A stretch of DNA of 64,000 nucleotides from Acidobacteriota bacterium (GCA_018268855.1 JAFDVR010000017.1:1-64000); one strand, 5' to 3'. Counted from the stretch's first letter, positions 32,648 to 42,070 are shown. Numbers and translations: made by a program. The notes: generated from the letters alone by a model not told the origin.

Positions 32648-33769
32648 ATGTCCACTGCTCCGATGACCCAAGGACGTGTCTGCGCCCCTCACCAACGGAA
32701 GAAGCTGTCGTTTTTGGACCGCTTTCTGACGCTCTGGATCTTTCTCGCCATGGCCATCGGTGTCGGCATCGGCCACTTCATCCCCGGTTCTGCATCGTTC
32801 GTGAATCGTTTTCAGACGGGCACGACGAATATCCCGATCGCCATCGGCCTCATCATCATGATGTTTCCACCGTTGGCGAAGGTGCGCTACGAAAAGCTGG
32901 GCGAGGTCTTCCGCAACAAGCGGGTGCTTGGACTGTCACTGGTACAGAACTGGCTCATCGGCCCAGCACTGATGTTTGTCCTCGCGGTCGTGTTTCTGCG
33001 CAGCGAACCGGCCTACATGCGCGGCCTCATCCTGATTGGTATTGCCCGCTGCATTGCGATGGTGCTGGTCTGGAATGAACTGGCCGAAGGCGATACGGAT
33101 TACGTTGCCGGACTGGTCGCCATCAACAGCGTCTTTCAGGTTCTCTTTTACAGCCTCTACGCCTGGGCCTTCCTAACCGTACTTCCCAAGTGGTTCGGTC
33201 TGGAAGGCAGCGTGGTCGAGATCGGGATTGGACAGATTGCTAAGAGTGTCGGCCTCTACCTCGGGGTTCCGTTTGTCGCCGGTTTTCTGACACGCTTTGT
33301 CCTTATCCGCGCCAAAGGCGAAGAGTGGTATCGCACCACGTTCATTCCGCGCATCAGCCCGCTCACACTCATCGCATTGCTGTTCACCATCCTAGTTATG
33401 TTCTCGTTGAAGGGTGACCTCATCGTGCGGTTGCCCCTTGACGTGGTCAAAATTGCCGTGCCGCTCGTCGTGTACTTTCTCATCATGTTCTTGGTCAGCT
33501 TCTGGATGGGCAAGAAGCTGGGGGCTGATTACGCCCAGTCAGCCACGCTCTCATTCACGGCTGCAGGCAACAACTTCGAGCTGGCCATTGCGGTTGCCGT
33601 CGCTGTCTTCGGGCTGAATTCGGGAGAGGCGTTCGTCGGCGTGGTTGGGCCATTGATCGAAGTTCCAGCGCTCATCGGGCTTGTGAATGTTGCCTTCTGG
33701 ATGCGCAAGCGCTATTTCGCTCTCGCAAACGATGGTTTCGAAGTGCATCCTGCGGAAGATGCTCCCTGA
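32648..33769 (+). CDS. acr3: ACR3-family arsenite efflux permease
   Basis: 373 residues, about ten membrane helices. Motifs of Acr3 are present: [13 protein letters not shown], the conserved Cys in [16 protein letters not shown] (about 138), and [20 protein letters not shown]. It moves arsenite out of the cell using the proton motive force. The start codon directly follows the arsR stop (TAA then ATG), so the pair is translated together. It converges with the cation transporter gene at 33777 after 7 bases. Confidence 0.94.
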   Translation: MSTAPMTQGRVCAPHQRKKLSFLDRFLTLWIFLAMAIGVGIGHFIPGSASFVNRFQTGTTNIPIAIGLIIMMFPPLAKVRYEKLGEVFRNKRVLGLSLVQNWLIGPALMFVLAVVFLRSEPAYMRGLILIGIARCIAMVLVWNELAEGDTDYVAGLVAINSVFQVLFYSLYAWAFLTVLPKWFGLEGSVVEIGIGQIAKSVGLYLGVPFVAGFLTRFVLIRAKGEEWYRTTFIPRISPLTLIALLFTILVMFSLKGDLIVRLPLDVVKIAVPLVVYFLIMFLVSFWMGKKLGADYAQSATLSFTAAGNNFELAIAVAVAVFGLNSGEAFVGVVGPLIEVPALIGLVNVAFWMRKRYFALANDGFEVHPAEDAP

Positions 33770-33776
33770 TACAGCT

Positions 33777-34406
33777 CTAATCACAAGTGCACAGTTCCCC
33801 ACGTCGTGCCCGATTCGCTTCACGAAGGACAAGCGGCAAGAGAAGGAGAGCCGCTACCGAATCAGCCCACGCGACGTGGAAGATGGCATTCGCCAAGAGT
33901 CCCCCCAGCCCAATCCAAGCCATGTAGGCACAGATTGAGGTCTGTGCCGCATCGGCCTGAAGCGCCGCGCTTGCGGTGCTCTGCGCCAGCCGCCTCTTTG
34001 CCTTTCCGAGTAACGGCATTCCGATGGCCGCGATGAGGAGTAAGACAATCCCAACGCCGCTGGCTTCCGGTCGGAGTGCAGGGACGAGTAAGCCCAAGGT
34101 CGATGTCGTCACAATGTATACGGCGATGATGTAAAGCAGGATTGCGGAAAGGAAGGCGGCGCGCCGTTCTCCTGCAGGGCCGACTTGGAATCTCCGTAGT
34201 ACGACCAAGGCGGAGATGAGTTCCACCAAGCTATCCGCTCCGAACGCTGTCAAAGCAACGCTCCGGGCGCGAATCCCTTCGCCTATGCCCAGGATTACTT
34301 CCAAGGACATCCATGCGATCGAAATATACTGCAGTCTTCGCACGGCCCGGCTATCCGCCTCAGAGTGTGGAGAGCCGGTGCAACACGCTTTGTCTTCACA
34401 AGTCAT
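33777..34406 (-). CDS. Short CDF-like cation transporter
   Basis: 209 residues from the ATG at 34406 (AAGGGA 6 bases upstream). A much longer open frame exists but runs antisense to the czcA coding part and is not used. The N terminus is Cys-rich (MTCEDKACCTG). About five membrane helices follow with ALTAFGADSLVELISALVVL, related to the CDF motif where Asp residues bind Zn/Cd. The usual C-terminal cytosolic domain is missing, normal for this short type found beside czc genes. It is 11 bases after czcA and ends the czc operon. Confidence 0.78.
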   Translation of the reverse strand: MTCEDKACCTGSPHSEADSRAVRRLQYISIAWMSLEVILGIGEGIRARSVALTAFGADSLVELISALVVLRRFQVGPAGERRAAFLSAILLYIIAVYIVTTSTLGLLVPALRPEASGVGIVLLLIAAIGMPLLGKAKRRLAQSTASAALQADAAQTSICAYMAWIGLGGLLANAIFHVAWADSVAALLLLPLVLREANRARRGELCTCD

Positions 34407-34417
34407 CTGCGTTCCCT

Positions 34418-37400
34418 TCATCTTGCCTGAGGTGACATGCGAAGGCCACCTCTCTCTGCGCTTCTGCGCCGAGCGCGTTCCTCGATCCACGAGAACAGAG
34501 TTGGAAGCACGACCAGCGTCAGTGCTGTGGACGTAACAAGCCCGCCAATCACAACCGTGGCGAGAGGGCGTTGTACTTCTGCTCCAGCTCCGTGGGAGAC
34601 AGCCATCGGGATAAAGCCGAGGCTGGCGACAAGGGCTGTCATGAGCACAGGACGGAGACGGGTCTCGGCCCCTTGCTCCGCTGCTTCGCGCGGCGGCTTG
34701 CCTTCCTGTTGTAGTTCTCGAATGTACGTCAGCAGGACGATGCCATTGAGAACGGCGATTCCGAAGAGCGCAATAAACCCTACGCCAGCAGAGATGCTGA
34801 ACGGCATGCCGCGCAAGAGCAGTGCGACGATTCCGCCCGTGGCGGCGAGCGGAATATTGAGAAAGATCAGTACCGCCGGCATCACCGCCCGGAAGTTGAA
34901 ATAGAGCAAAGCGAAGATCAAAAGAAGCGCCGCCGGTACAACAATCATGAGTCTCCGGCTGGCACTCTGCAGCTGTTCGAACTGGCCGCCCCATTGCAAT
35001 TCGTAGCCGCTCGGGATTCTCACGTTCGCCGAAACCGCCTTTTGTGCGTCCGCAACAAAGCTTGCCAGATCACGGCCGCGGACGTTCAGTTCGACCGTAA
35101 TCCGTCGTTGACCTCCTTCGCGGCTGATCTGGGCGGGGCCTTCTTCATCCTGGATGTCAGCCAATTGCCCAAGCGGTACGAAATGCCCCTCGTTATCACC
35201 GACGCGGAGATTGCTGACGGCTTGAGTGCTCTCCCGCTGCTGCAACGGAAAGCGCACTTGCATGTCAAACCGCTTGTTGCCTTCGACGATGGTTCCCACC
35301 GTCTTGCCGCCAATCGACTCAATCGTATCGAGAACAGACGCGGCGTCGAGGCCATGACGAGCAAGCTCGTCCCGGCGCAGGCGAATGCGCAGGTACGGAA
35401 GTCCGGCGACGCGTTCGGCCCGGACATCTGCTGCACCACGCACCTTCGCGACGGTGGCTGCGATTTGATCCGCAGTCCGACGCAAGGTGTCCAGGTCTTC
35501 ACCATAGAGCTTGATGGCAAGATCACTGCGGGAGCCGCCTTCCATCAACTCTTGCATGCGCATCTGGATTGGCTGCGAGAAACTGTACACCGCGCCCGGG
35601 GCCTCTTCTTCGAGACGCTTCTTCATGGCCCCAATGAGATCGTCTTTGCTCCGCTTCTTGGGCCAATCGTCCATCGGCTTGAGCGTGACGTATACGTCGC
35701 TTTGATCGATGGCCATCGGGTCGGTCGCGACCTCCGGGCTTCCCGTTCGACTGACAACCCGCTGCACCTCCGGGAACTCGCGAAGCACCGTCTCGACGAT
35801 TTCATTCCCGTGGAGCGATTCCGTGATCGAGATGCCGGGAACGCGGTACATCTGCACCAGGATAGAACCCTCATCCAGGGACGGAATGAATTCGGCACCT
35901 AGAAACGGAATACCAATCAGGGAGATGGCAAAAAGACCGACCGCAATTCCTCCGGTCAGAAGCGGGCGCGCAAGAGCGTGCTGCAGGACAGGCCGATACC
36001 ATGCATCGATCTTCCGCATGATGCGCGTCGGTCCTTCTTCTGTTTGGTTGCGAAGAACATACCAACTAAGCACTGGCATTAGGACAAGGGCGACAACGAG
36101 CGAGGCAACAAGTGCGAATAACACCGTCGCAGCCATCGGCTTGAACATCTTGCCCTCCACGCCACTCAGGGTGAGGATCGGTACGTACACGAGAAAGATG
36201 ATGGCCACGCCGAAGAAGATCGGCTTTGCCACCTCGGCACCCGCGCGCCGAATTGTCTCTTCGACGGGCTCCTCCGGCTTGCGCTCGTGCAGTCTCCGAA
36301 GAATGTTCTCGATGATGACGACCGAGCCATCGACAATGAGTCCAAAATCGATGGCCCCCAGGCTCATCAGATTGCCAGATATCTTCGCTTGCACCATGCC
36401 TGTCACCGCAACCAGCATGGAGAGCGGAATTGCCAGCGAGACCATGGCTCCCGCGCGGAAACTGCCCAGCAGGAGTAAGAGCACCGCGATGACGAGAATG
36501 CCACCCTCGATCAGATTTCTGCGCACGGTTTGGATGGTGCGATTCACAAGATCCTTGCGGTCGTAGAGTGTCTCGATTTTGACGCCGGGAGGAAGCGTCT
36601 TTTGGAGTTCGGCAAGCTCCTCCTTCACGCGGTCGGCAACCGCACGCGAGTTTTCCCCGAGCAGCATCATGGCTACTCCGACGACGATTTCTCCCTTTCC
36701 GTCCTGCGTCGCAAATCCGCGCCGCACCATGGGCGCAAACTGTACGTTCGCGATATTGCGAATGAAGATCGGTGTTCCCGTAGGAGAGTTGGCGACGACG
36801 ATGTTCTCAATATCGTCGAGGCTTCCAATCAACCCTTCTCCACGAATCAGGGATTGTTGCTCAGAATGCTCCAGGTAGGCGCCGCCTGCATTGGCATTAT
36901 TCTTGCCCAGGGCCTCAATCACGCGACTAAGAGGCAGATGGTAGGACGCAAGTTTCTCGTTATCCACCTCCACTTGGTACGTCTTCAATTCGCCGCCCTG
37001 GCTGTTGACCTCGACCACACCGGGGACGAGACGCATCTTGGGCGCGATATTCCAGTCAAGGATGGTGCGCAACTCCATCAGGCTGCGACCGGGACCAGTC
37101 ACTTTGAATTGATAGATCTCACCCAGCCCGGTTGAGATCGGGCCAAGTTCCGGCACGCCGACGTTGGGCGGGACGGCCTCTTTGGCTTGCGCCAGCCGCT
37201 CATTGACCAACTGGCGGCAGAAGTATGGATCCATGTCATCGTTGAAGTACACCGCGACATACGAGAGTCCGTACTTGGAGACCGACTGAATCCTGCGCGT
37301 TCCGGGCAGGCCGCTCATCGCTGTCTCGACGGGAAACGAGATCAGCTGTTCCACTTCCAACGGGGAGAGGCTTGGAGCCCTCGTCAGCACGAGAACTTGA

Positions 37401-37531
37401 TTTGGAGTGATATCCGGCTCGACATCGATCGCCAAGTTGTTTAGCGACACAATCCCCATTGCCGCGATGAACAAGGTGCCGAGCAGGACGAGGACGCGGT
37501 AGCGCAGAGCGAGATCAACAAGGCGTCCCAT
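34418..37531 (-). CDS. czcA: CzcA-like heavy-metal RND pump
   Basis: 1037 residues, RND plan. LAIDVEPDITPNQVLV at the first periplasmic loop and the HME motif AIDFGLIVDGSVVIIEN in the helix 4 region (about 400-416), with Asp and Glu for proton relay. The central region lacks the CusA methionine set (here LVQMYRVPGISITES), so divalent ions (Co, Zn, Cd, Ni) are more likely substrates. The start overlaps the czcB stop by one base, and it works with the czcB and czcC products. Confidence 0.92.
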   Translation of the reverse strand: MGRLVDLALRYRVLVLLGTLFIAAMGIVSLNNLAIDVEPDITPNQVLVLTRAPSLSPLEVEQLISFPVETAMSGLPGTRRIQSVSKYGLSYVAVYFNDDMDPYFCRQLVNERLAQAKEAVPPNVGVPELGPISTGLGEIYQFKVTGPGRSLMELRTILDWNIAPKMRLVPGVVEVNSQGGELKTYQVEVDNEKLASYHLPLSRVIEALGKNNANAGGAYLEHSEQQSLIRGEGLIGSLDDIENIVVANSPTGTPIFIRNIANVQFAPMVRRGFATQDGKGEIVVGVAMMLLGENSRAVADRVKEELAELQKTLPPGVKIETLYDRKDLVNRTIQTVRRNLIEGGILVIAVLLLLLGSFRAGAMVSLAIPLSMLVAVTGMVQAKISGNLMSLGAIDFGLIVDGSVVIIENILRRLHERKPEEPVEETIRRAGAEVAKPIFFGVAIIFLVYVPILTLSGVEGKMFKPMAATVLFALVASLVVALVLMPVLSWYVLRNQTEEGPTRIMRKIDAWYRPVLQHALARPLLTGGIAVGLFAISLIGIPFLGAEFIPSLDEGSILVQMYRVPGISITESLHGNEIVETVLREFPEVQRVVSRTGSPEVATDPMAIDQSDVYVTLKPMDDWPKKRSKDDLIGAMKKRLEEEAPGAVYSFSQPIQMRMQELMEGGSRSDLAIKLYGEDLDTLRRTADQIAATVAKVRGAADVRAERVAGLPYLRIRLRRDELARHGLDAASVLDTIESIGGKTVGTIVEGNKRFDMQVRFPLQQRESTQAVSNLRVGDNEGHFVPLGQLADIQDEEGPAQISREGGQRRITVELNVRGRDLASFVADAQKAVSANVRIPSGYELQWGGQFEQLQSASRRLMIVVPAALLLIFALLYFNFRAVMPAVLIFLNIPLAATGGIVALLLRGMPFSISAGVGFIALFGIAVLNGIVLLTYIRELQQEGKPPREAAEQGAETRLRPVLMTALVASLGFIPMAVSHGAGAEVQRPLATVVIGGLVTSTALTLVVLPTLFSWIEERARRRSAERGGLRMSPQAR

Positions 37532-38718
37532 CAGTCCTGGTCTCCAAGTTCGCCACCCGCGAGGATGGACTTAAGGTGAAATGCCCCTTGGGAAACCACC
37601 TGTTCTCCCGGTTTCAGTCCACTGACTACCTCCGTCAGGTCGTTGACTGTCACGCCCTTTTCGACCGGACGTACCTCAAACCGGGTTGGAGCTAGCTGCA
37701 CAAACACAACGTTCTTTCCCTCTACTTCCTGCAGGGCGCTGGATGGAACGGCAAGGGTTTGTTTGCTGAATCGAGTGGGGAGTTCAATGTTCGCGAACAT
37801 ATCGGTCTTCAGGCGCATGTCGCGGTTATCAACCTCGCACCGCACCCGTGCCGTTCTTGTTTGAGGATCGAGAACGTCGCTGATATACGCGACTCGACCT
37901 CCGAAGGTTTCGTTCGGATACGTATCGACTCGTATCGAGGCGTCTTGTCCCAAGCGAATCCGGCCCAGGTCTTTCTCATACACCTCAGCTTGAACCCATA
38001 CACGCGAAAGGTCCGCGACCGTAAACGTCTCCCGTCCCGGTTCAATGACTTCGCCAGACGAGACAGGGGCCTTGGTGACCACGCCGCTGAACGGCGCTTT
38101 GAGAGCGGTAATGGAACCTTCGGCGCTGGAAGTCGCGCCGTAACGATGCAGGCGTTGTTGTATTCCGCGAAGAACCGCTTGCTGGGATTCGATGCTTGCT
38201 CGGATGCCTTGTTCTTCCGCCTTGCTGGACTCCGCTTCTTTCTCCGGGCTCGCGCCGATATCGGCCAAGTGGCGTGAGCGCTCCGTCTGCCGCGTGGCCG
38301 GAACAAGTTGAGCATTGAGCTTTGCAATCTCGGCTCGTGCCGATTGTTCCTGCGCGGACAGATCAATCGCTTCCAGGTTGTCGAACAGCGCGAGGGTCTG
38401 ACCGGCGCGAACGCGATCACCGACCTTCGCTTTCACTTCCACGATGCGGCCACGTGAGAGCGGGGAGACCTCCGCGACCCGGCTGTCGATCGGTTGCACC
38501 GTCCCGACTGCGCGGAAGTATTCGTTTAAGGCCGTGATGTTGGCCGCCGCAACCTTGAGCCCGATATGCCCTTGCGCAGGCAACAACATCTCGACTTCAT
38601 TTTTCTTTTCGATCGTTTCGGCTTCACTCGTCTTTGTTTCATCCGGTTCCGGCTTGTGCTTGCAGCCAGACAGAAGAATCGAGCCCAACAGGAGAAAGAG
38701 CACAACAAAGTTCTTCAC
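37531..38718 (-). CDS. czcB: CzcB-like adaptor lipoprotein
   Basis: 395 residues. Lipobox LLSGC (Cys19) predicts lipid anchoring. Barrel-sandwich halves (SPLSRGRIVEVKAKVGDRVR; ALKAPFSGVVTKAPVSSGEV) flank a helical hairpin, followed by a beta-barrel domain (VDTYPNETFGGRVAYISDV) and a membrane-proximal domain. The early His/acidic stretch (CKHKPEPDETKTSEAE) may bind metal. Overlaps czcC by 4 bases and czcA by 1, showing a coupled operon. Confidence 0.9.
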   Translation of the reverse strand: MKNFVVLFLLLGSILLSGCKHKPEPDETKTSEAETIEKKNEVEMLLPAQGHIGLKVAAANITALNEYFRAVGTVQPIDSRVAEVSPLSRGRIVEVKAKVGDRVRAGQTLALFDNLEAIDLSAQEQSARAEIAKLNAQLVPATRQTERSRHLADIGASPEKEAESSKAEEQGIRASIESQQAVLRGIQQRLHRYGATSSAEGSITALKAPFSGVVTKAPVSSGEVIEPGRETFTVADLSRVWVQAEVYEKDLGRIRLGQDASIRVDTYPNETFGGRVAYISDVLDPQTRTARVRCEVDNRDMRLKTDMFANIELPTRFSKQTLAVPSSALQEVEGKNVVFVQLAPTRFEVRPVEKGVTVNDLTEVVSGLKPGEQVVSQGAFHLKSILAGGELGDQD

Positions 38719-39998
38719 GGGAGATTGCCTCCAATCACGCGTTCTACGTCTGCCCAGCTTTTCGCCTCGTCCATCTCGCCGTCGATCAAGGCAAGGCGGT
38801 TGTCCACCATGCGACGTTGTTCATTGATTACGTCGAGGAGACGAAGCTGGCCGAGGCGATAGGCTTCCTGGACCACCTGCAGGTTTTGCGTCGAGAGATC
38901 GACCACACCGGAACGGAGCAAGTCCACCGACTGAAGGTTCGCCTGCCATTGTCGGTACGAAGAATCGACCTCAATCGGGATTGTCTTTTCCAGATACTCC
39001 CGGCGAAGCCGGGCTGCATTGCCGCGCGCGGTCGCCGCTTCGACATCGCCCCGAACACTCCGGCTGCTTCGGAGTGGGATCGATACCCCGAAGGTCAGCA
39101 GGTCGTCCTTGTCTCTGAGCGGAGCGATCGTACCGTTCGCACTCTGACCGTAGAGATCGTCAAATTGACTGTTCTGCTTGGTGTATCCCGCATTGAAGGT
39201 TACGTCAGGCCGGCCGTTGGCGCGGGCGAGGGAGATGCTGGCCATCCCTTGGCCTTCGGAGGCCCGTGCCAGAGCGAGGTCTGCCCGACGTTGTATAGCT
39301 GCCTGCTTCAACTCGTCCAAGGAGAGCGTGGAACCGGGCACCGCTTTCACCTCGGATAGTGGGGCGTCCGCTCCGAGACCCAGAAGCTTACGCAAATTCG
39401 CCTCCGCAACCACGAGACGCGCTTGTGCGCCTCTGCGCTGCACGAGCGTCCGGTTCACCTCCACCCGGAGGAGGTTTTCATCCAGCCGCGCGGTATCGCC
39501 TTCCCCGACTCGGGCTTCCGTGAGCCGCAATGCCTCTTGATTCAGGCGGAGAAGGTCGTCGAAGAGCTTGACCTTCTGCCTTTCTGCCAGCCGATCTGCG
39601 AATGCGCCTCGAATCTGAAATGCGATTTCGGACGAGCGCTGTTGCAATTCCGCGTCGGCTTGGGCGATCTCGAAGGTTGCAACCTCGATCCGCTTCGAGC
39701 GTTTGCCGGATGTCTCGACCGTTTGCGAAAAATCTGCGCCGTATTGTTCCTCGCCCACGGTTCCAAGGGGACGGCCAGTTGTCCCTCGCGCTGTGACCGT
39801 GGGAGCTGGTCGTACTCCCGCCTGCCGCACCGATCCTCGCGCCTCTGTAAGCCGTTCGCGAACGGCGAGGAGTTCTCTATTGCTTGCAAGCCCGATGCGG
39901 ACATAGTCCTCCACCGTCACCGGCGGAGTCTGCTGCGCCCACGAACAAAGGGGTGGCGACAGCAAAGCGCAGAGGGCAAACACACGAATGCGTGTCAT
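38715..39998 (-). CDS. czcC: CzcC-like outer-membrane factor
   Basis: 427 residues. Signal peptide (to about 21, CSWAQQ) and OEP repeats with ARVGEGDTARLDENLLRVEV and LGVSIPLRSSRSVRGDVEAA, typical of CzcC. It forms the outer-membrane duct of the CzcCBA pump. It lies 42 bases after the small secreted protein gene at 40041 with AGGAGACAGG as ribosome site. A 4-base overlap couples it to czcB. Confidence 0.9.
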   Translation of the reverse strand: MTRIRVFALCALLSPPLCSWAQQTPPVTVEDYVRIGLASNRELLAVRERLTEARGSVRQAGVRPAPTVTARGTTGRPLGTVGEEQYGADFSQTVETSGKRSKRIEVATFEIAQADAELQQRSSEIAFQIRGAFADRLAERQKVKLFDDLLRLNQEALRLTEARVGEGDTARLDENLLRVEVNRTLVQRRGAQARLVVAEANLRKLLGLGADAPLSEVKAVPGSTLSLDELKQAAIQRRADLALARASEGQGMASISLARANGRPDVTFNAGYTKQNSQFDDLYGQSANGTIAPLRDKDDLLTFGVSIPLRSSRSVRGDVEAATARGNAARLRREYLEKTIPIEVDSSYRQWQANLQSVDLLRSGVVDLSTQNLQVVQEAYRLGQLRLLDVINEQRRMVDNRLALIDGEMDEAKSWADVERVIGGNLP

Positions 39999-40040
39999 AC
40001 CTGTCTCCTAATCGAAATCTTCTAAAGAGCGGAAGAGCGA

Positions 40041-40382
40041 CTAGGAGAGTTGAGGTGGACGCTCGATGTCAGAGGGAAAAAGAATCGGGGTGCCAATGCT
40101 GCGCACGGTGAAACTTGGCAGTGTCAGGCGTAGCGGAGAGAGGACAAGCATCGGCTGCACCAAGGTATGGGCGCAGCAGCAAATGCAGTCGTCATCAGTA
40201 TCCGGAGTCGTGGCTGAATGCCTGCTGACGTCGATCTTAGGAGTACCGGAAGTGAGAACTTTCGCCGCAGTGCTTACAACGGAACAGGGGCTGCTCGGCA
40301 ATTCACACGTCGCCATCTCCGTCCCAATGAGGAGGAGCAGCATTACGGCCGCAAACCGGAACCATTTGGAGACCATCCCCAT
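40041..40382 (-). CDS. Small secreted Cys/His protein leading the czc operon
   Basis: 113 residues. A hydrophobic leader (FRFAAVMLLLLIGTEMATC) is followed by SRHSATTPDTDDDCICCCAHT, a dense acid/Cys/His cluster, and a hydrophobic Pro-rich tail. Position recalls the small CzcI/DUF2946-like genes before czcC elsewhere, though I cannot confirm family. GAGGAGT stands 11 bases before the ATG and is part of the pairing structure described at 40394-40439. ATG at 40376 is an alternative start. A periplasmic sensor or chaperone of divalent metals is inferred. Confidence 0.6.
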   Translation of the reverse strand: MGMVSKWFRFAAVMLLLLIGTEMATCELPSSPCSVVSTAAKVLTSGTPKIDVSRHSATTPDTDDDCICCCAHTLVQPMLVLSPLRLTLPSFTVRSIGTPILFPSDIERPPQLS

Positions 40383-40393
40383 CGCTTCATCAT

Positions 40394-40439
40394 ACTCCTC
40401 TTAGCTCCAGCCTCTCTGGAGGGAGGAGTTTCACTCCTC
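40394..40439 (-). promoter_or_regulatory. czc leader with competing GAGGAGT/ACTCCTC pairings
   Basis: Read on the minus strand: GAGGAGT (40439-40433), gaa, ACTCCTC (40429-40423), then CTCCAG (40421-40416), loop, CTGGAG (40410-40405), then GAGGAGT (40400-40394), which is the ribosome site of the first czc gene. The middle ACTCCTC can pair perfectly with either copy of GAGGAGT. One fold leaves the ribosome site free, the other hides it. This suggests translational control, not proven. Confidence 0.5.
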
Positions 40440-40524
40440 GCCTGTCTTCAGCCACCACTTCAGCGGCCTTCCATGACAAGGCCCGAGTGTTTGCAAGCTA
40501 CGCCCTGTGCTAGCCTCGGACGGA

Positions 40525-41085
40525 ATGGCCGCCCCTGCAGCAATCTTGACCGCAAGCGTCACCACCTTCGCGGCGACGAACATCGATGACATTGTTCTGC
40601 TGACCCTGTTCTTCGCACGACGCGTACCCACGCGGAAGATAGTCGCAGGACAATATCTCGGATTTCTGGCGATCATTCTTCTCAGCTGCCTCGGACTTCT
40701 CTTGACGCTAGCAATCCCGCACCAGTGGATTCGTGCTCTGGGACTGATTCCACTGTTGCTAGGTCTAAAGCAATTCGTCCTGCTATTCCGAAAGGCTGAC
40801 GAAGAGGAGGATGTACCGGCTGGTCGCGCAGGCGTACTGTCCATCGCCTTTGTGACACTCTCGAACGGTTCCGATAATGTCGGCGTTTACATCCCATTCT
40901 TTAGCATCAACCGTGGCCATCTCTGGCTGGTTCTTCTCTCCTATGCCGTTCTCGTTGCATTCTGGTGTTGCATCGGCAAGTGGCTCGGCAATCGAAGAGT
41001 CATCCTCAAAGCGGTTGACCGCGTCGGCCATTTGCTTGTTCCGCTCGTGTTTATCGCGCTTGGTCTTTACATCCTCGCCTTTTGA
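40525..41085 (+). CDS. cadD: CadD-type cadmium resistance transporter
   Basis: 186 residues from the ATG at 40525 with a GGACGGA ribosome site; a GTG at 40507 would add six residues. Five or six membrane helices. TFAATNIDDIVLLTLFF near the start and FVTLSNGSDNVGVYIPFF in the middle are the signature of the CadD/LysE-like cadmium transporters, with Asp pairs in the membrane. It is divergent from the czc operon and shares the intergenic region with the czc leader. A long imperfect hairpin lies after its stop (41107-41160). Confidence 0.88.
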   Translation: MAAPAAILTASVTTFAATNIDDIVLLTLFFARRVPTRKIVAGQYLGFLAIILLSCLGLLLTLAIPHQWIRALGLIPLLLGLKQFVLLFRKADEEEDVPAGRAGVLSIAFVTLSNGSDNVGVYIPFFSINRGHLWLVLLSYAVLVAFWCCIGKWLGNRRVILKAVDRVGHLLVPLVFIALGLYILAF

Positions 41086-41449
41086 TTGTTCTCACCGACG
41101 TTGTCGCCAGACGGAGATCGCGTGCATCTTTGCAACGATCGCTTCATCTCCGATGTCTGGAAGCGTTTGATCCAAGGCGAGTGTGTGCCGGTCTGCCCAA
41201 ATCTAGGCCAATAGTGAATGTCTTCCTGGGACTCTCTGGAAGACGTGTCATCATCTGGCAACGCAATCCAAGGTGACTCTTGGTACGCCCTTGTCATCCC
41301 CCTGTTCGAGAGCTGGGAATGGCTTGGCGGAAGACAATCAAGCCCGGAGCTTCTAGGGCGATCGTTTATCCATAACATTTGAGGGTCGGGCGACCAAGCA
41401 CGACCCCTGGCTATGCGCTAAATGTGGAGATGCCGCAGCCATTCAAGCT
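41086..41449. other. Gene-free stretch with hairpins after cadD
   Basis: 364 bases without a convincing gene; the open frames present lack ribosome sites and known motifs. A long imperfect hairpin is visible: CCAGAC (41107-41112) with GTCTGG (41155-41160), GGAGAT (41113-41118) with ATCTCC (41146-41151). A smaller repeat GGGTCG/CGACCC lies near 41384-41407. The first could end the cadD transcript. Nothing else is seen. Confidence 0.5.
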
Positions 41450-41809
41450 CTAATTTTGAATGAGCCGCACGAGTGTGCCATCGGGATCAATCAACGCACC
41501 CACACGGCCTCCCCACTCCTCGACTCTAGGCGGATGGAGCCGCGGTTTTCCCTTGCATCCCTCTGACAATCCAGCTGCCTTACAAACTGCGTAGAAGGAG
41601 TCGAGATCGTCCAGTCTCAGGCAGCAACTGAACCACGTGGTCAAGGGGTCTATTTCGGGATGCGAGAAAAACTCCAGGGTCAAGTCGCCCCGCTTTAGAA
41701 TCATCCAGCCTTCATCACGCCATCCCTCAGAGAATCCGAGAGCTGCATAGAAACGAGAGGTAATTTCAAAGTTGCGCGATGGAAGATTCGGCGTAGCAGC
41801 ATCACTCAT
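41450..41809 (-). CDS. VOC-family bleomycin-resistance-like protein
   Basis: 119 residues from the ATG at 41809 (GGAG about 9 bases upstream); eight more residues are possible from 41833. Sequence NLPSRNFEITSRFYAALGFSE, LTLEFFSHPE and RVGALIDPDGTLVRLIQN fits the BLMA/glyoxalase fold of proteins that bind bleomycin-type drugs as dimers. Metal-binding His/Glu positions of glyoxalase I are not evident, consistent with a binding rather than catalytic role. Such genes often travel with mer or czc cargo. The true ligand is unknown. Confidence 0.8.
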   Translation of the reverse strand: MSDAATPNLPSRNFEITSRFYAALGFSEGWRDEGWMILKRGDLTLEFFSHPEIDPLTTWFSCCLRLDDLDSFYAVCKAAGLSEGCKGKPRLHPPRVEEWGGRVGALIDPDGTLVRLIQN

Positions 41810-41851
41810 AGCAACGACTCCGACACACTTCAAAATCCCGATGAAGCGAAA

Positions 41852-42070
41852 CTAGGGGCAGCACCGGCCCTGCAATTGTATCGGCGGACACTTTACGGAA
41901 CCGAACGAGCAGAAGACACAGCAGTCTCCTGCCAATGGGCGCATCAGCGTATGGCAGGCAGCGCACTCATGAAAGAACCGGCAGGAATCGAGTGGCATCT
42001 CTTCCAATGCGGCGTGTCCGCACTTAGGGCAAGTCAACATCGATTGGAGCATTGCGGTTGCGGTTCCCAT
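41852..42070 (-). CDS. Small Cys-rich GDCCVFCSYG-type protein of the mer locus
   Basis: 72 residues. An N-terminal CPKCGH zinc-ribbon-like pair, a CAAC pair, then GDCCVFCSFGSVKCPPIQ, a motif of small proteins that recur directly behind merTP in many bacteria. Total Cys count is 11, so metal binding is likely. Start ATG overlaps the merP stop by one base (TAATG). Its role in mercury handling is unknown; it may be a cytosolic carrier. Confidence 0.75.
   Translation of the reverse strand: MGTATAMLQSMLTCPKCGHAALEEMPLDSCRFFHECAACHTLMRPLAGDCCVFCSFGSVKCPPIQLQGRCCP

Noticed and set aside
34407-34994. N-terminal extension of the CDF-like gene
   Set aside because: It is antisense-free but out of frame with czcA coding on the same strand; composition is Arg/Ser-rich and the ribosome site supports the start at 34406.
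34994-35902. 302-residue plus-strand frame
   Set aside because: Antisense to czcA, no known motif and no ribosome site.
41067-41378. 103-residue minus-strand frame after cadD
   Set aside because: No ribosome site, no family resemblance, overlaps the end of cadD; the region is better explained by hairpins.
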